Below, one piece after another: positions 17,404 to 26,451 of a stretch of DNA of 43,956 nt. Position numbers and translations under genes: made by a program. Every line of letters begins with the position of its first letter. The stretch's first letter is position 1. The notes beneath the pieces are model-generated. The model was given only the letters and a program-made list of their open reading frames with translations, searched no databases and was not told the DNA's origin. The DNA lies in the NCBI GenBank assembly GCA_030825115.1, contig JAPJQL010000030.1, forward strand, positions 1 to 43,956. The letters are read 5' to 3'. Source of the stretch: Lachnospiraceae bacterium (GTDB taxonomy: Bacteria; Bacillota; Clostridia; Lachnospirales; Lachnospiraceae).

Positions 17404-17449
17404 CTCAAATTTAGCGGATTCTCCCAGATCCCGGCCCAAACCGCTAAGA

Positions 17450-17479
17450 AAGGCGGGATCCTTCACCGGTCCCCGCCTT
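17450..17479 (-). terminator. Terminator of AAA-ATPase gene
   Basis: An 8-bp stem AAGGCGGG/CCCGCCTT (17450-17457/17472-17479) includes the stop codon of the AAA-ATPase gene and is followed on the minus strand by TTCTTAG, a short T tract. A second weak stem, TTAGCGG/CCGCTAA, follows at 17411-17446. Confidence 0.5.
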
Positions 17480-19190
17480 AATAGTCTGTTCCACGGAATT
17501 GCTTCCGCAATCCCTTTACCCTGCATTGTTTCTTAAAGAACGCAATCCCATAGTCCAGCACCTCCGTATATCCCTCATCCGGCAGCCAGTCATTGTAATG
17601 TTTATCCTCAATCTGCTTCAATGCCTCATCACATGCCGCCTCCATTCCTTTAAATGTATCGGACACTTTCAACTCCAATATGACAGGCGTTTTTGACACA
17701 TCGAGATGCCGGATTGCGATATCATACCGACCCATTCCGCCTTCCCTGTTTGAAGTCACCAGATAGTCCTTCATATTTTCCAAAATCCCGAGGAGAAAGC
17801 CATGATAAAATTCTTCCCGCCCATCCATATAACTGATCGATTTCATCAGCAGGGAGGATAATTCTTCCTGAAACAGATCTGTGTCCCCATCTACAATGCT
17901 CTTATAGAGGATCGACAGATTTTTCACCTTAATTTCATCCCGGAACCAGTTTATAATGGTACTGTTATAAATATATCGTACCTCACGGTTTGGAATCGCA
18001 AGTTCAACATAACGGATATCTCCAATCATACTGATCGATACCACTTTTAAATATCCTGTAAAAAAAAGAAAATTCCACAGATTATCCGCCGTACGATAAA
18101 TATCTGCATAGGTAATGTCTTCATGCACCGGCTTTACAATCGTCTTTCCCGCCACAAGCTGTTCAATTTCCAATTTGCTTTTCGGCTCTGCGCGTTCTAC
18201 CAAATCCCGCACGATTGCATTCGAACTGGTATTGTTCCAATATGGAGCCGGGTATGTCTCCTTGTTTACAGAAGCCGCATCAACGTAATTAATGACACTC
18301 CATGGATTGTATACATTTGCGCCGCCAAACAAATACCCGTCATACCAGTCCTTCACCATGTTCCGATTGTCACCCAACCCATAAAAATCAAGGATATCCT
18401 CCACTTCCGTCTGCAAAAATCCAAAGTGCTCCCCATATGCCTCCGACAAAATAGATATCATCTTCAGATTATTTAGTCCTGTAAAGATGGACTCACGAGA
18501 TATCCGCAGACATCCCGTCAAAACCGCAAATTCCAAACAGGGATTTGTTTTAAGGGCAGACTCAAACACAGAACGAATCAAATCAACCATTGAATCATAA
18601 AATCCCCCAAAATACGATGCCTCTAAAGGCACATCATATTCGTCAATCAGAATAATCACCTTCTGGTTCCAGTACTGATATAAACACTCTGACAGGAAAC
18701 GGATCGATGTAACATAATCCTGACGGCTTCCTTGCAGATTCATGATATCATGGAACCTGCGCCGCTGTTCTTCTGTATCTAAAGAGTCTAAAATCTCACA
18801 ATGCCTTAAAAACTCCCTTCCAATTTCTTCCTTCAGGCAGCCATACGCCAGCCCCCAGTCCGGCTGTTTCGATGACTTTAAAGACAGGCTGATGACCGGA
18901 TAATGATTCATCTCCCGCGTATAGCGCTCTCCTTGCTGCATGATTCGGAGATTTGTAAATAGAGCTTGATTTTCCTGATTTTCCTTCTGACTTCCTGTAT
19001 TTTCAAAAAAATACCGCACGGTACTGATACCCAGTGTTTTCCCAAATCTGCGGGGCCGTGTAAATAGATTTACTTTTCCCTTATAATCCAGCAGATCTTT
19101 TATTAATAAAGTCTTGTCGATATAATAATAATCATTTGTAATCAGATCTTTAAAATCATCCACACCAACCGGCAATGGCTTCCGCTGCAT
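17478..19190 (-). CDS. AAA-ATPase/PD-(D/E)XK nuclease-like protein
   Basis: 570 residues from the ATG at 19190; a GTG three codons earlier lies too close to the AGGAG site. The N-terminus LPVGVDDFKDLI..YYYIDKT and the P-loop TRPRRFGKT (44-52) identify the AAA-ATPase-like family often paired with a C-terminal PD-(D/E)XK nuclease domain. Walker B is VIILIDEYDVPL. Near the end, GRYDIAIRHLD followed by VILELKVS supplies the D...ExK nuclease residues. These genes are numerous in gut Firmicutes and Bacteroidetes; function is unproven. The gene is visibly more AT-rich than its neighbours and stands alone, suggesting acquisition. Confidence 0.83.
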   Translation of the reverse strand: MQRKPLPVGVDDFKDLITNDYYYIDKTLLIKDLLDYKGKVNLFTRPRRFGKTLGISTVRYFFENTGSQKENQENQALFTNLRIMQQGERYTREMNHYPVISLSLKSSKQPDWGLAYGCLKEEIGREFLRHCEILDSLDTEEQRRRFHDIMNLQGSRQDYVTSIRFLSECLYQYWNQKVIILIDEYDVPLEASYFGGFYDSMVDLIRSVFESALKTNPCLEFAVLTGCLRISRESIFTGLNNLKMISILSEAYGEHFGFLQTEVEDILDFYGLGDNRNMVKDWYDGYLFGGANVYNPWSVINYVDAASVNKETYPAPYWNNTSSNAIVRDLVERAEPKSKLEIEQLVAGKTIVKPVHEDITYADIYRTADNLWNFLFFTGYLKVVSISMIGDIRYVELAIPNREVRYIYNSTIINWFRDEIKVKNLSILYKSIVDGDTDLFQEELSSLLMKSISYMDGREEFYHGFLLGILENMKDYLVTSNREGGMGRYDIAIRHLDVSKTPVILELKVSDTFKGMEAACDEALKQIEDKHYNDWLPDEGYTEVLDYGIAFFKKQCRVKGLRKQFRGTDY

Positions 19191-19302
19191 AAGATTCACG
19201 CTCCTCTTCTATAAACAGGTCACATCACTGTCTCTATTCTAGCATTTTTTTTGCCCAAAGTCCATAAAAACACCAGGAGCCGATACAACGCCGATACAAC
19301 GC

Positions 19303-19327
19303 AAAAACAGGGGGCAAAAGCCCCCTG
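19303..19327 (-). terminator. Rho-independent terminator of polysaccharide operon
   Basis: A perfect 8-bp stem CAGGGGGC/GCCCCCTG (19308-19315/19320-19327), AAAA loop and five T on the minus strand (19307-19303), 13 nt after the heparinase stop. It closes the binding-protein, permease, GH88, heparinase operon. Confidence 0.92.
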
Positions 19328-19340
19328 CACACAGACGTCC

Positions 19341-21482
19341 CTAATAACACAGAACCGTCCCAACCTTATCCGTCACACTCTTATCAAACACGATTACATT
19401 TCCAAACCCGAGGCAGCCGTCCGCTTCCACCAGATCGGTCGGCGAATTTACTTCCTGGTGGCAGATCACCACCACGTACTCCCTGTCATCCGACCAGATT
19501 TTCAAAGCCTCCGCCATAGAAAAGGGATAGTAAATCCCTTTCAGCGCCGACTTCACAGGCAATCTCGTAACCTTGCAGGGCGTCCACTGCCCTTTTGCAC
19601 CGCCCTGGATGACGGTCAGCAGCGAAGTAAAGCCGTTCCCCTTTGCCGTGACCAGAATGCTGTCCCGTTCCTCCGCCTTATTATAATGGCGGGATATCCG
19701 GCTGACCTGTTTTTTCACCTCCACGCCCGGCGTCATAAAGGAAATGACAGCATCTGCCTTCTCTCCGTGATATGCTGCCCGGCAGACCGGTTCTGTCTGA
19801 ATCTCTTCGGTGGTCCATACCCTGCCCGCTCCGCCTTTATGCAGCGTCGGGTCCGGGTTTCCTGCAGCGTCAGGTCCCGGCAGCACCACCGGATTCACCG
19901 CACGGCATTCTCCCGTCTCCACCTTCCCGGTCTCGCCAAAATGCCAGTACTGCTCATACGCGTGGGAATCTCCCGTGTACATCTCATCCATGATAATATA
20001 GAGATCCGGCTTGATATGTACAATCTTCCGGTTCACAAACACCCCGTTTTCCTGATCCAGATACCCGAGATGACCGCCCTGGACAAACTCGCAGGCCTCA
20101 TCAAAGCGGAATCCCTGCTTCACCGGCTGGCAAAGCTTTGAGCACTCCCAGGAATCTTTGCAGACGGTAAAAAACGTCCCGTCCACCGTCAACGTATTGT
20201 GGGCCGTCGGGTCTTTAAACTCAAACCGCTTCGGTCCTGCCACATAGTTATACCGTCCGGCGTCCGTCAGCACATCCTCTCCGCCGAGCACCAGATCTAC
20301 ATGCAGCTTATCTGAATGCCCATGCCCTGCTCCCACTGTCCCGCAGTGAAAATGAAGCAGATTTCCATCTTCCTGCCAGTTCTCCCGCAGATAATAATTT
20401 CCGCTGTCCGACAAGGCGATGGAGGTAAAGTCCGGCTCCTGCGTCTCCATCTGCTCATAGAGTTTTGCACACTCGATGCCCAAATCCCAGACGCTCTCAA
20501 AATCCAGCTTTTCAAAGCCGCCGTATTTTAACACCGGGTCTTTAAAGAGAAATGCCGCCACGCTGAGATAATCCCGGATGTCGGTGTCATCACTGTCCCC
20601 CATGAGAAACTGGTGATGGTCCGGCTTCTTCCACGCCAGATTCGCATAGGCCATCCGGTGCACAGCCCGCCGGACCGGTTCCGGCGCCTCGATATCATTT
20701 CTGGATGCCAGAATCAGGATATCTTCCAGACAGTGGAACACTTCGTTGTGATACATCGGGGACTGCTCCCACTGGACACCGTCGCCCATGATCTGCATCC
20801 GCGCCTGGATCTCAAGGTGCTCTAATGCAATGGAAGTGTACCTTTGCCGCAGCTCTTTTTCCGGCATGGCCATGCCGATGAGAAACAGCCCATGATTCTC
20901 CATCACACCCCAGTTGCTCATATAGCGATAAGGCGAATGCATCTGGATGATAAACTCCGCATGCTCCTTTAGACACTGGTAAAACGCATCCACCACCTCA
21001 TCCGTCAGCGCCGGGCTGTCCTTAAAATAACGGATCGCCTTCACCCAGAATTCTCCGCGGATTCCGCACTCCAGGATCCTCCAGGTTGTCTTTTCTGTCT
21101 CCGGCGTCCGCTTCTCCTTCTCCAGCCAGCTTGTGAGCAGCCTGACAAAATGCCCTGCATACTTCTCATCCCCGGTCAGCCAGTACGCCTGTCCCAGGCA
21201 GATCAAGAAGCGGTGGCGGTTGAACTGATAGATGAACTCCGGGTCATCCCCGGGCTGGTATTCCCAGTCCACCTCGCCGTCCGGAAACTCCACAGGCTCC
21301 CAGGTGCATTCCATATCCCATTTCAGGTCAAAAAGAAAATAGTTCCGGCACACCTCGTCTGCGACCCGCAGGATGTGCCTGCAGTCCTCCGGCCATTCCG
21401 TCCTGCAGTATTCTGCAATCGCAGCCGGATCATCTAAGAAAAAATACTCATTACCCCTTGTAAAAAACTCCTGTTTTGTCAT
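19341..21482 (-). CDS. Heparinase II/III-family polysaccharide lyase
   Basis: 713 residues starting at MTKQEFF (21482, GGAGG ten bases upstream). An alpha-barrel N-terminal half (~1-340) with NWGVMENHGLF and WEQSPMYHNEV is followed by a beta-sandwich heparinase II/III half with AGHGHSDKLHVDLVLGG and DAGRYNYV, which supply the Asn/His/Tyr residues expected of PL12/PL15/PL21-type lyases. These enzymes cleave uronic-acid polysaccharides such as heparan sulfate or alginate by beta-elimination. No signal peptide is visible, so it probably acts on imported oligosaccharides. It follows GH88 with a 19-nt gap. The exact substrate cannot be told from sequence. Confidence 0.83.
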   Translation of the reverse strand: MTKQEFFTRGNEYFFLDDPAAIAEYCRTEWPEDCRHILRVADEVCRNYFLFDLKWDMECTWEPVEFPDGEVDWEYQPGDDPEFIYQFNRHRFLICLGQAYWLTGDEKYAGHFVRLLTSWLEKEKRTPETEKTTWRILECGIRGEFWVKAIRYFKDSPALTDEVVDAFYQCLKEHAEFIIQMHSPYRYMSNWGVMENHGLFLIGMAMPEKELRQRYTSIALEHLEIQARMQIMGDGVQWEQSPMYHNEVFHCLEDILILASRNDIEAPEPVRRAVHRMAYANLAWKKPDHHQFLMGDSDDTDIRDYLSVAAFLFKDPVLKYGGFEKLDFESVWDLGIECAKLYEQMETQEPDFTSIALSDSGNYYLRENWQEDGNLLHFHCGTVGAGHGHSDKLHVDLVLGGEDVLTDAGRYNYVAGPKRFEFKDPTAHNTLTVDGTFFTVCKDSWECSKLCQPVKQGFRFDEACEFVQGGHLGYLDQENGVFVNRKIVHIKPDLYIIMDEMYTGDSHAYEQYWHFGETGKVETGECRAVNPVVLPGPDAAGNPDPTLHKGGAGRVWTTEEIQTEPVCRAAYHGEKADAVISFMTPGVEVKKQVSRISRHYNKAEERDSILVTAKGNGFTSLLTVIQGGAKGQWTPCKVTRLPVKSALKGIYYPFSMAEALKIWSDDREYVVVICHQEVNSPTDLVEADGCLGFGNVIVFDKSVTDKVGTVLCY

Positions 21483-21501
21483 CTCAGCCAGCCCTCCAGT
21501 C

Positions 21502-22683
21502 CTACCAGTACACACACCAGTCTTTGTGCAGTCTGGTCAGCGCTTCCATATAAAAATAATCGCCCCAGATATTGCACTCATCCACGCCATAGTGATTACA
21601 GGTGTTATACGGAGAATGATTGGAGTAGGTGCTGTGGAGGACCAGACCGTTGGAACTTGTAAAATCCGTCACCGCATAATGGTCCTTTACGGACTTCATG
21701 AATTTCTTCGCAATCCCGGTATAATAAGACGCATCCTCCGGCTCCATGTATTTTGCCATCTCAAGCATACCACAGGCGGCAATGGAGGCGGAAGAAGAAT
21801 CCCGCGGCTGATCGTCCCCGTCCCCAAACTCCAGATCCCAAAATGGAACCAGGTCCTTTGGCAGATGGCGCAGATAGTAGTCCGTCACACCTTTAAAGAT
21901 ATCGATGTACTCCTGACGCTTCGTATATTTATACCCGATCGCCGTGCCGTAGATACCCCACGCCTGCCCTCTCGCCCAGGCAGAGCCGTCCCGGTATCCC
22001 TGGCAGGTCGCGCCATGATCCGGTTCTCCGGTCTCCATGTTGAAGAAAAAGGTGTGCCAGGTAGAAAAATCCTCCCGGATGACATTGGACAGCGCCGTAT
22101 GGATATGTTTCTCCGCTATCTCCCGGTATGTTTCATCCCCCGTCTCGTCCGTCGCCCAGTAAAGCAGCGGCAGGTTCAGCAGGCAGTCGATGATCAGACG
22201 GTAATTATCCGGCGCGCCGAGGGGACCCCAGGCCTGGATAAACTCTCCCTTTTTATGAAATCTGGTAATCAGTTCGGCGGCAGCCTTAAGAGCCGCCTCT
22301 CTGCCTTCCCTGCTCCCCGTCAGCTTATATCCGGCCACGCAGGAAGGGGAATACAAAAATCCCAGGTCGTGGGTCTCCACGTCAATCCGGTTGTCGATCC
22401 GGTCCAGGAAATCCTTTATCTGGATCTCTCCCGCCTGTCTCAGCCTCTCATCTTTTGTAAATTCATAGGCCAGCCAGATTTCCCCGGTCCAAAATCCTGT
22501 CGTCCAGTCCCGGTTCTCAGTCGCCTGATAAAATCCACCCTCACTGTATGCTTTCTGGAATTTTTCCGTGAATTCGGGCAGCACACGCAAGATTTGTTCC
22601 GAAGCCGTCAAAAGTCCGTCCCGAACCTCCCCGGCAGTGATCTCCGGCTTATTTTCCAGCTCTTTTAATGGAATATAACTCAT
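21502..22683 (-). CDS. Unsaturated glucuronyl hydrolase (GH88)
   Basis: 393 residues, the usual size of GH88. It removes the 4,5-unsaturated uronic acid left by lyases from the non-reducing end of oligosaccharides. Catalytic aspartates are Asp106 (ETHDLGFLY) and Asp166 (IIDCLLNL), 60 residues apart as in the characterised Bacillus enzyme. Also seen are WTTGFWTG, GSAWARGQAWGIYG and the DSSASI motif. No signal peptide, so cytoplasmic. It lies between the permeases and the heparinase-like gene, fitting a lyase-then-hydrolase pathway. Confidence 0.92.
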   Translation of the reverse strand: MSYIPLKELENKPEITAGEVRDGLLTASEQILRVLPEFTEKFQKAYSEGGFYQATENRDWTTGFWTGEIWLAYEFTKDERLRQAGEIQIKDFLDRIDNRIDVETHDLGFLYSPSCVAGYKLTGSREGREAALKAAAELITRFHKKGEFIQAWGPLGAPDNYRLIIDCLLNLPLLYWATDETGDETYREIAEKHIHTALSNVIREDFSTWHTFFFNMETGEPDHGATCQGYRDGSAWARGQAWGIYGTAIGYKYTKRQEYIDIFKGVTDYYLRHLPKDLVPFWDLEFGDGDDQPRDSSSASIAACGMLEMAKYMEPEDASYYTGIAKKFMKSVKDHYAVTDFTSSNGLVLHSTYSNHSPYNTCNHYGVDECNIWGDYFYMEALTRLHKDWCVYW

Positions 22684-22709
22684 AGTCTTCTATCCTTTCT
22701 TCCTCTGCT

Positions 22710-23546
22710 TTAGCCTTTCACACCGGTAGCTGCAACACCCTCGACAAAATATTTCTGCAGTGCAAGGAACACGATGAGGACCGGGATCAGGCTCAGCACC
22801 GACGCCGCCATAATAAGGCCATATTCGGAACCATACTGGCTGATAAACATGCGCAGGCCAAGCTGGAGTGTTTTCTTCGCCTCAGTCGTCAGGTAGATGA
22901 GCGGCCCGAGGAAGTCGTTCCAGGTATTTACAAACGTGAAGATGGTAAGCGTGGACAGGGCCGGTTTTGACAACGGCAGCATGATGCGGTACCAGATCTG
23001 ATACTCGCTCATTCCGTCAATCCTTGCCGCCTCGCACAGCTCAATCGGAATCCCCTCATAAAACTGCTTCATCATAAAGACACCAAAGGCGGAAAACGCC
23101 TGAAGGCAGATGATGGCAAGATGGGTATCTGCAAGCCCGAAGGAACGCATCATCATGAACTGGGGCACCATGTAGACCTGCCACGGCACCGCGATCGTGG
23201 CGATGTAGGCGAGGAACAGGGCATTCTTTCCTTTAAACTGCAGTTTTGCAAAGGCATAGGCCGCAAAGCTGCTGGTGAGAAGCTGTAAAAAGGTGACGAT
23301 CAAAGTCAGCTTTGTCGTGTTGAGCACAAACTTCGCAAGAGGTATCTTGGTCCAGATATCGACGTAGTTCTGCCACCTCGGGTTTTTCGGTATCCACTGG
23401 ATCGGGAAGATAAATACGTCCTTGTCCAGCTTAAACGATGCGGAAAGCATCCACACAAACGGCACCAGCATGATAAGCGCCATGCAGATCAGCACGACAT
23501 AGAGGACGCCACGCAGGATTTTTGTTCTTGTATTCTGTACTTTCAT
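22710..23546 (-). CDS. Carbohydrate ABC transporter permease, MalG type
   Basis: 278 residues with about six membrane segments. The EAA loop EAARIDGMSEYQIWYRIMLP contacts the ATPase. The N-terminal hydrophobic stretch and PFVWMLSASFK are typical of MalG-like permeases. AGGAGG precedes the ATG. It is 14 nt downstream of the MalF-type gene. No ATPase gene lies in the locus, so a shared MsmX-type ATPase elsewhere is likely. Confidence 0.92.
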   Translation of the reverse strand: MKVQNTRTKILRGVLYVVLICMALIMLVPFVWMLSASFKLDKDVFIFPIQWIPKNPRWQNYVDIWTKIPLAKFVLNTTKLTLIVTFLQLLTSSFAAYAFAKLQFKGKNALFLAYIATIAVPWQVYMVPQFMMMRSFGLADTHLAIICLQAFSAFGVFMMKQFYEGIPIELCEAARIDGMSEYQIWYRIMLPLSKPALSTLTIFTFVNTWNDFLGPLIYLTTEAKKTLQLGLRMFISQYGSEYGLIMAASVLSLIPVLIVFLALQKYFVEGVAATGVKG

Positions 23547-23560
23547 CTCAGGCTCCCTCC

Positions 23561-24634
23561 TTAATTCGCATATTTTTTCTCACCACGGAACTGTACCAGC
23601 GTGATGGCAAGGACGATCAGGAACAAGATCATGGATACGGCGCTCGCATAACCCAGGTTCCAGTTGCGGAATGCTTCTTCGTAGATGTTGTAGACCAGCA
23701 CGATCGCCGATTCATTCAGTACGCCTGTATTTCCTCCTGCCAGCATATACACGATGTCGTAGACCTTAAAGCAGTTGATGGTCAGGATGATGGTAACGAA
23801 GAAGGTGGTGGGCTGCAGCTGCGGCCATGTGATGTAGCGAAACCGCTGCCATGCGTTGGTCCCGTCCAGGCTTGCCGCCTCGTAAAGCTCGGCATTGATC
23901 CCCTGCAGTCCGGCAAGGTAGATCACCATGTAATATCCCATGTTCTTCCATACGGAGAAGAGGATGACGGTAAACATGACCCAGTTCTTATCTGCCGACC
24001 ATTTCGGAAGGCTTTTTGCCGCAACGCCAAGGTTATAGAGGATCATGTTGACCGGGCCGCTCTTAGCCGGGGAAAACAGCATATTCCATACGGCCGCAAC
24101 GGCAACCAGGGAAGCGACGTAAGGGAAGAAGCTTACCGTCCGGAAGAAGTTGCGCCCTTTGATCTTCTGGTTTAAGATCACAGCCAGTCCCAGCGCCGCC
24201 ACCAGAGTCAACGGAACCGTCGCGATACAGTAGACAACCGTATTGCGGAGGGAAGCCATCGTCCGGCTGTTGCCAAACAGCTGGATAAAATTGTCAAATG
24301 CCACAAACTCCATCGGGTTGTTGCCGTCCCATTTTAAAAAGGCAAGCACAAATGCGAAGATAACCGGTCCTAAGGTAAATACTGCAAAGCCAATGAAGTT
24401 GGGAGCGATAAAGGAATATGCCACCAGATCCCGTTTCGTCTGGCGGCTGAAGCGCTCTCCTGTTTTTGCCTGTCTGACCTTGTCCTCCAGTTTTTCGATC
24501 TGCTTTGCCAGCTTCTTTTTCTCTTTCTGGTCTGTCTCCGTCTGCTGCCGCGCTTTCAGCTCGTCAAGCCTGGGGACCAGCACCGAAAGCTTCTTTTCGA
24601 CCTCTGCCGGGTCGATGGTGCGTGTCTTTGCCAT
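23561..24634 (-). CDS. Carbohydrate ABC transporter permease, MalF type, with coiled-coil N-terminus
   Basis: 357 residues. The EAA loop is EAASLDGTNAWQRFRYITWP, and six membrane segments begin near residue 75. The first ~70 residues are unusual: a highly charged, heptad-like stretch (roughly 10-60, rich in Lys, Glu and Leu) ending in a basic FSRQTKRD before the first membrane helix. MalF-like permeases usually have only a short cytoplasmic tail here. It may dock a partner or the shared ATPase, but that is inference. Confidence 0.9.
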   Translation of the reverse strand: MAKTRTIDPAEVEKKLSVLVPRLDELKARQQTETDQKEKKKLAKQIEKLEDKVRQAKTGERFSRQTKRDLVAYSFIAPNFIGFAVFTLGPVIFAFVLAFLKWDGNNPMEFVAFDNFIQLFGNSRTMASLRNTVVYCIATVPLTLVAALGLAVILNQKIKGRNFFRTVSFFPYVASLVAVAAVWNMLFSPAKSGPVNMILYNLGVAAKSLPKWSADKNWVMFTVILFSVWKNMGYYMVIYLAGLQGINAELYEAASLDGTNAWQRFRYITWPQLQPTTFFVTIILTINCFKVYDIVYMLAGGNTGVLNESAIVLVYNIYEEAFRNWNLGYASAVSMILFLIVLAITLVQFRGEKKYAN

Positions 24635-24800
24635 ATCTAAACCTCATTTCTTTTCATGTTGGGGGGAGTGGGGGGGAAACGCAGACTTCATCGGCGCGTC
24701 TTTCCTCAAATGAGGCAGACGATCATTCTTCGCCTGCCTCACAGATGTCCGTTCATTGTCGGTGTCTTTCCTGTCAGGAAACCTGACAGCCAGGCCGTAA
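24635..24800 (-). promoter_or_regulatory. Intercistronic hairpins between binding protein and permease genes
   Basis: Two stems lie in this 166-nt gap: CTGTCAGG-AAA-CCTGACAG (24771-24789, perfect) and TGAGGCAG/CTGCCTCA (24711-24718/24734-24741). Neither has a strong T tract. Such structures typically stabilise the upstream binding-protein mRNA and lower permease expression; this is inferred from position. A G-rich run (24660-24677) reads as C-rich on the transcript. Confidence 0.55.
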
Positions 24801-26162
24801 TTACTGGCCAAGGATTGCCGTTATCTTCTCATTCATATCGGCAATGCCCTCGTCGATGGTCATATTGCCTGTCATGATATTGTCATGGGCCTCATTCAAT
24901 ACAACCTCCATCTCGGAGCTCTTCTGGTGAACCGGCATCTCCAGATACAGGTTTGCAGTCTGCAGGGCCTCGGTGCTTGCCTCATCGGTCGGATAGCCTT
25001 CGGTTGCCGCTACCATGCTTGCGATATCATCAGTCATGATTGCCGGAATCGTACCGGTGGAAGCCAGGATCTCTGCGCCTTCCTCGCCGCATACAAACTT
25101 GATGAAGTCCCAGGCCATGTCCTTATTTGGAGCGCTGGTCGGAATTGCAAGAGAGGTGATCGTCGCCAGAGTAGACCCCGGCTCTACGCCTTCTGCATGA
25201 GGATATTTTACAATGCCCCAGTTGCTGCACTCCGTATACTCGCCGGATTTTACTTTCTCGATCAGTGTGGAGATAAACCAGCTTCCCATGTTCATCATAC
25301 CGATATTCCCCTGGGAGAATGCGCCGGAGTAATGCAGGTTGGAAGTCTTTAAGGTTGCATAATCCTGGCATACGCCGTCTTCCTGCTCTGCAAGGATCAT
25401 CTCATAGTAAGGTTTCAAAAAGTCATATGTGCCGTCCACAATAGTATTCTTGCCGTCCAAGATACCAAACAGCTGCACTGCGCTTCTCCAGGTATGGTAA
25501 TGAGCGCCAAACACCTCAGAACCAGGCTCAGGATTGGTCAGCTTTCTTGCCAGCTCGTCATACTGCTCAAATGTCATGTCGTTGGTCGGATATTCCACGC
25601 CTGCCTTGTCAAAAACATCCTTATTGTAATACAGAACCCAGAAATCACTGCGGAACGGAAGCTCATACAGATTGTCGTTTACCGTGATCTGGTCGGTCAG
25701 TCCCTTAAATGCCCCAAGGTCCACGCCGTCTTTTGCGATATAATCATCAAGGGGCTCCAAAACGCCTTTATTGACCAACGTGGTGTAATCGGGCACATCT
25801 TTAACTGTTACCACGTCAAAACCACTGCCGCTTCCTGTCAGCTGGGTTGCCAGCACGGTCTGGTAATCGGAGCTTCCCAGGTCTACCATCTCGATCTTCA
25901 CATCCGGGTGCGCCGCCTCATAAGCCTGAATCAACGGCTCATAATAGGATGTCAGGTTGATATCCCACAGCGCCCATTTCAGTGTCGTCGTTCCTGCTTG
26001 CGGCGCTGCCGTGGTGGATGCTGCCGCAGTGCTTTCTGCCGCGCCGTTTGCCGTCTCCCCCGCCGTTGTCGCTGTTGTCGATGCAGCACCTCCGCCGCAC
26101 CCGGCCAGGCTTGCGGTCATAACCGCCGCCATTGCAAGACTGATCAGTTGTCTTTTTCTCAT
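24801..26162 (-). CDS. Sugar ABC transporter substrate-binding lipoprotein
   Basis: 453 residues from the ATG at 26162, which has AGGAGG at eight bases; an ATG two codons upstream is too near. The lipoprotein signal MRKRQLISLAMAAVMTASLAGC is followed by a Ala/Thr-rich linker (~25-60) and a family 1 extracellular solute-binding fold (DVKIEMVDLGSSDYQTVLATQL, FDVVTVKDVPDYTTL). It delivers oligosaccharides to the MalFG-type permeases downstream. As first gene of the minus-strand operon it is transcribed divergently from the sensor kinase. Confidence 0.9.
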   Translation of the reverse strand: MRKRQLISLAMAAVMTASLAGCGGGAASTTATTAGETANGAAESTAAASTTAAPQAGTTTLKWALWDINLTSYYEPLIQAYEAAHPDVKIEMVDLGSSDYQTVLATQLTGSGSGFDVVTVKDVPDYTTLVNKGVLEPLDDYIAKDGVDLGAFKGLTDQITVNDNLYELPFRSDFWVLYYNKDVFDKAGVEYPTNDMTFEQYDELARKLTNPEPGSEVFGAHYHTWRSAVQLFGILDGKNTIVDGTYDFLKPYYEMILAEQEDGVCQDYATLKTSNLHYSGAFSQGNIGMMNMGSWFISTLIEKVKSGEYTECSNWGIVKYPHAEGVEPGSTLATITSLAIPTSAPNKDMAWDFIKFVCGEEGAEILASTGTIPAIMTDDIASMVAATEGYPTDEASTEALQTANLYLEMPVHQKSSEMEVVLNEAHDNIMTGNMTIDEGIADMNEKITAILGQ

Positions 26163-26224
26163 CTTCATTTCCTCCTCTTTTTTACGATAACCTGCGGTGG
26201 CATGCACCGCTTTGTCATATCCTG

Positions 26225-26258
26225 ATTATAGTTTTTTCCATCCATTTTCGGAATGGAT
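26225..26258 (-). promoter_or_regulatory. Promoter and dyad upstream of binding-protein gene
   Basis: Minus-strand -10 TATAAT (26230-26225) with no good -35. Over the -35 position lies an inverted repeat ATCCATT/AATGGAT (26240-26246/26252-26258). A perfect -10 with a missing -35 and an overlapping dyad suggest activation by a regulator, plausibly the AraC-type response regulator encoded nearby. Confidence 0.5.
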
Positions 26259-26398
26259 TATCTCCCGCAAAAGCTTCAATTTTTATATCTATTTTAACGG
26301 ACCGATCCAAAAAAATATACTTTTTTACGGGATAACTGGAATATTTTCCGATTGTATTCAGACGGCTTATATTATCTCTTTTTTATCTCGGATTGTGT

Positions 26399-26427
26399 TT
26401 GACAAATGCCCGGCACTTGACTATATT
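26399..26427 (+). promoter_or_regulatory. Sigma-A promoter of sensor kinase operon
   Basis: Perfect -35 TTGACA (26399-26404), 17-nt spacer, -10 TATATT (26422-26427), 24 nt before the kinase ATG. The strong consensus suggests constitutive expression of the regulators, in contrast with the weak divergent promoter. Confidence 0.78.
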
Positions 26428-26451
26428 AAATGATGAAAGGAAGGATTTTCC

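Noticed and set aside
19280..19301. Tandem CCGATACAACG repeated twice as an iteron or CRISPR remnant
   Set aside because: Only two 11-nt units directly adjacent, no spacers, next to a terminator; too little to call.
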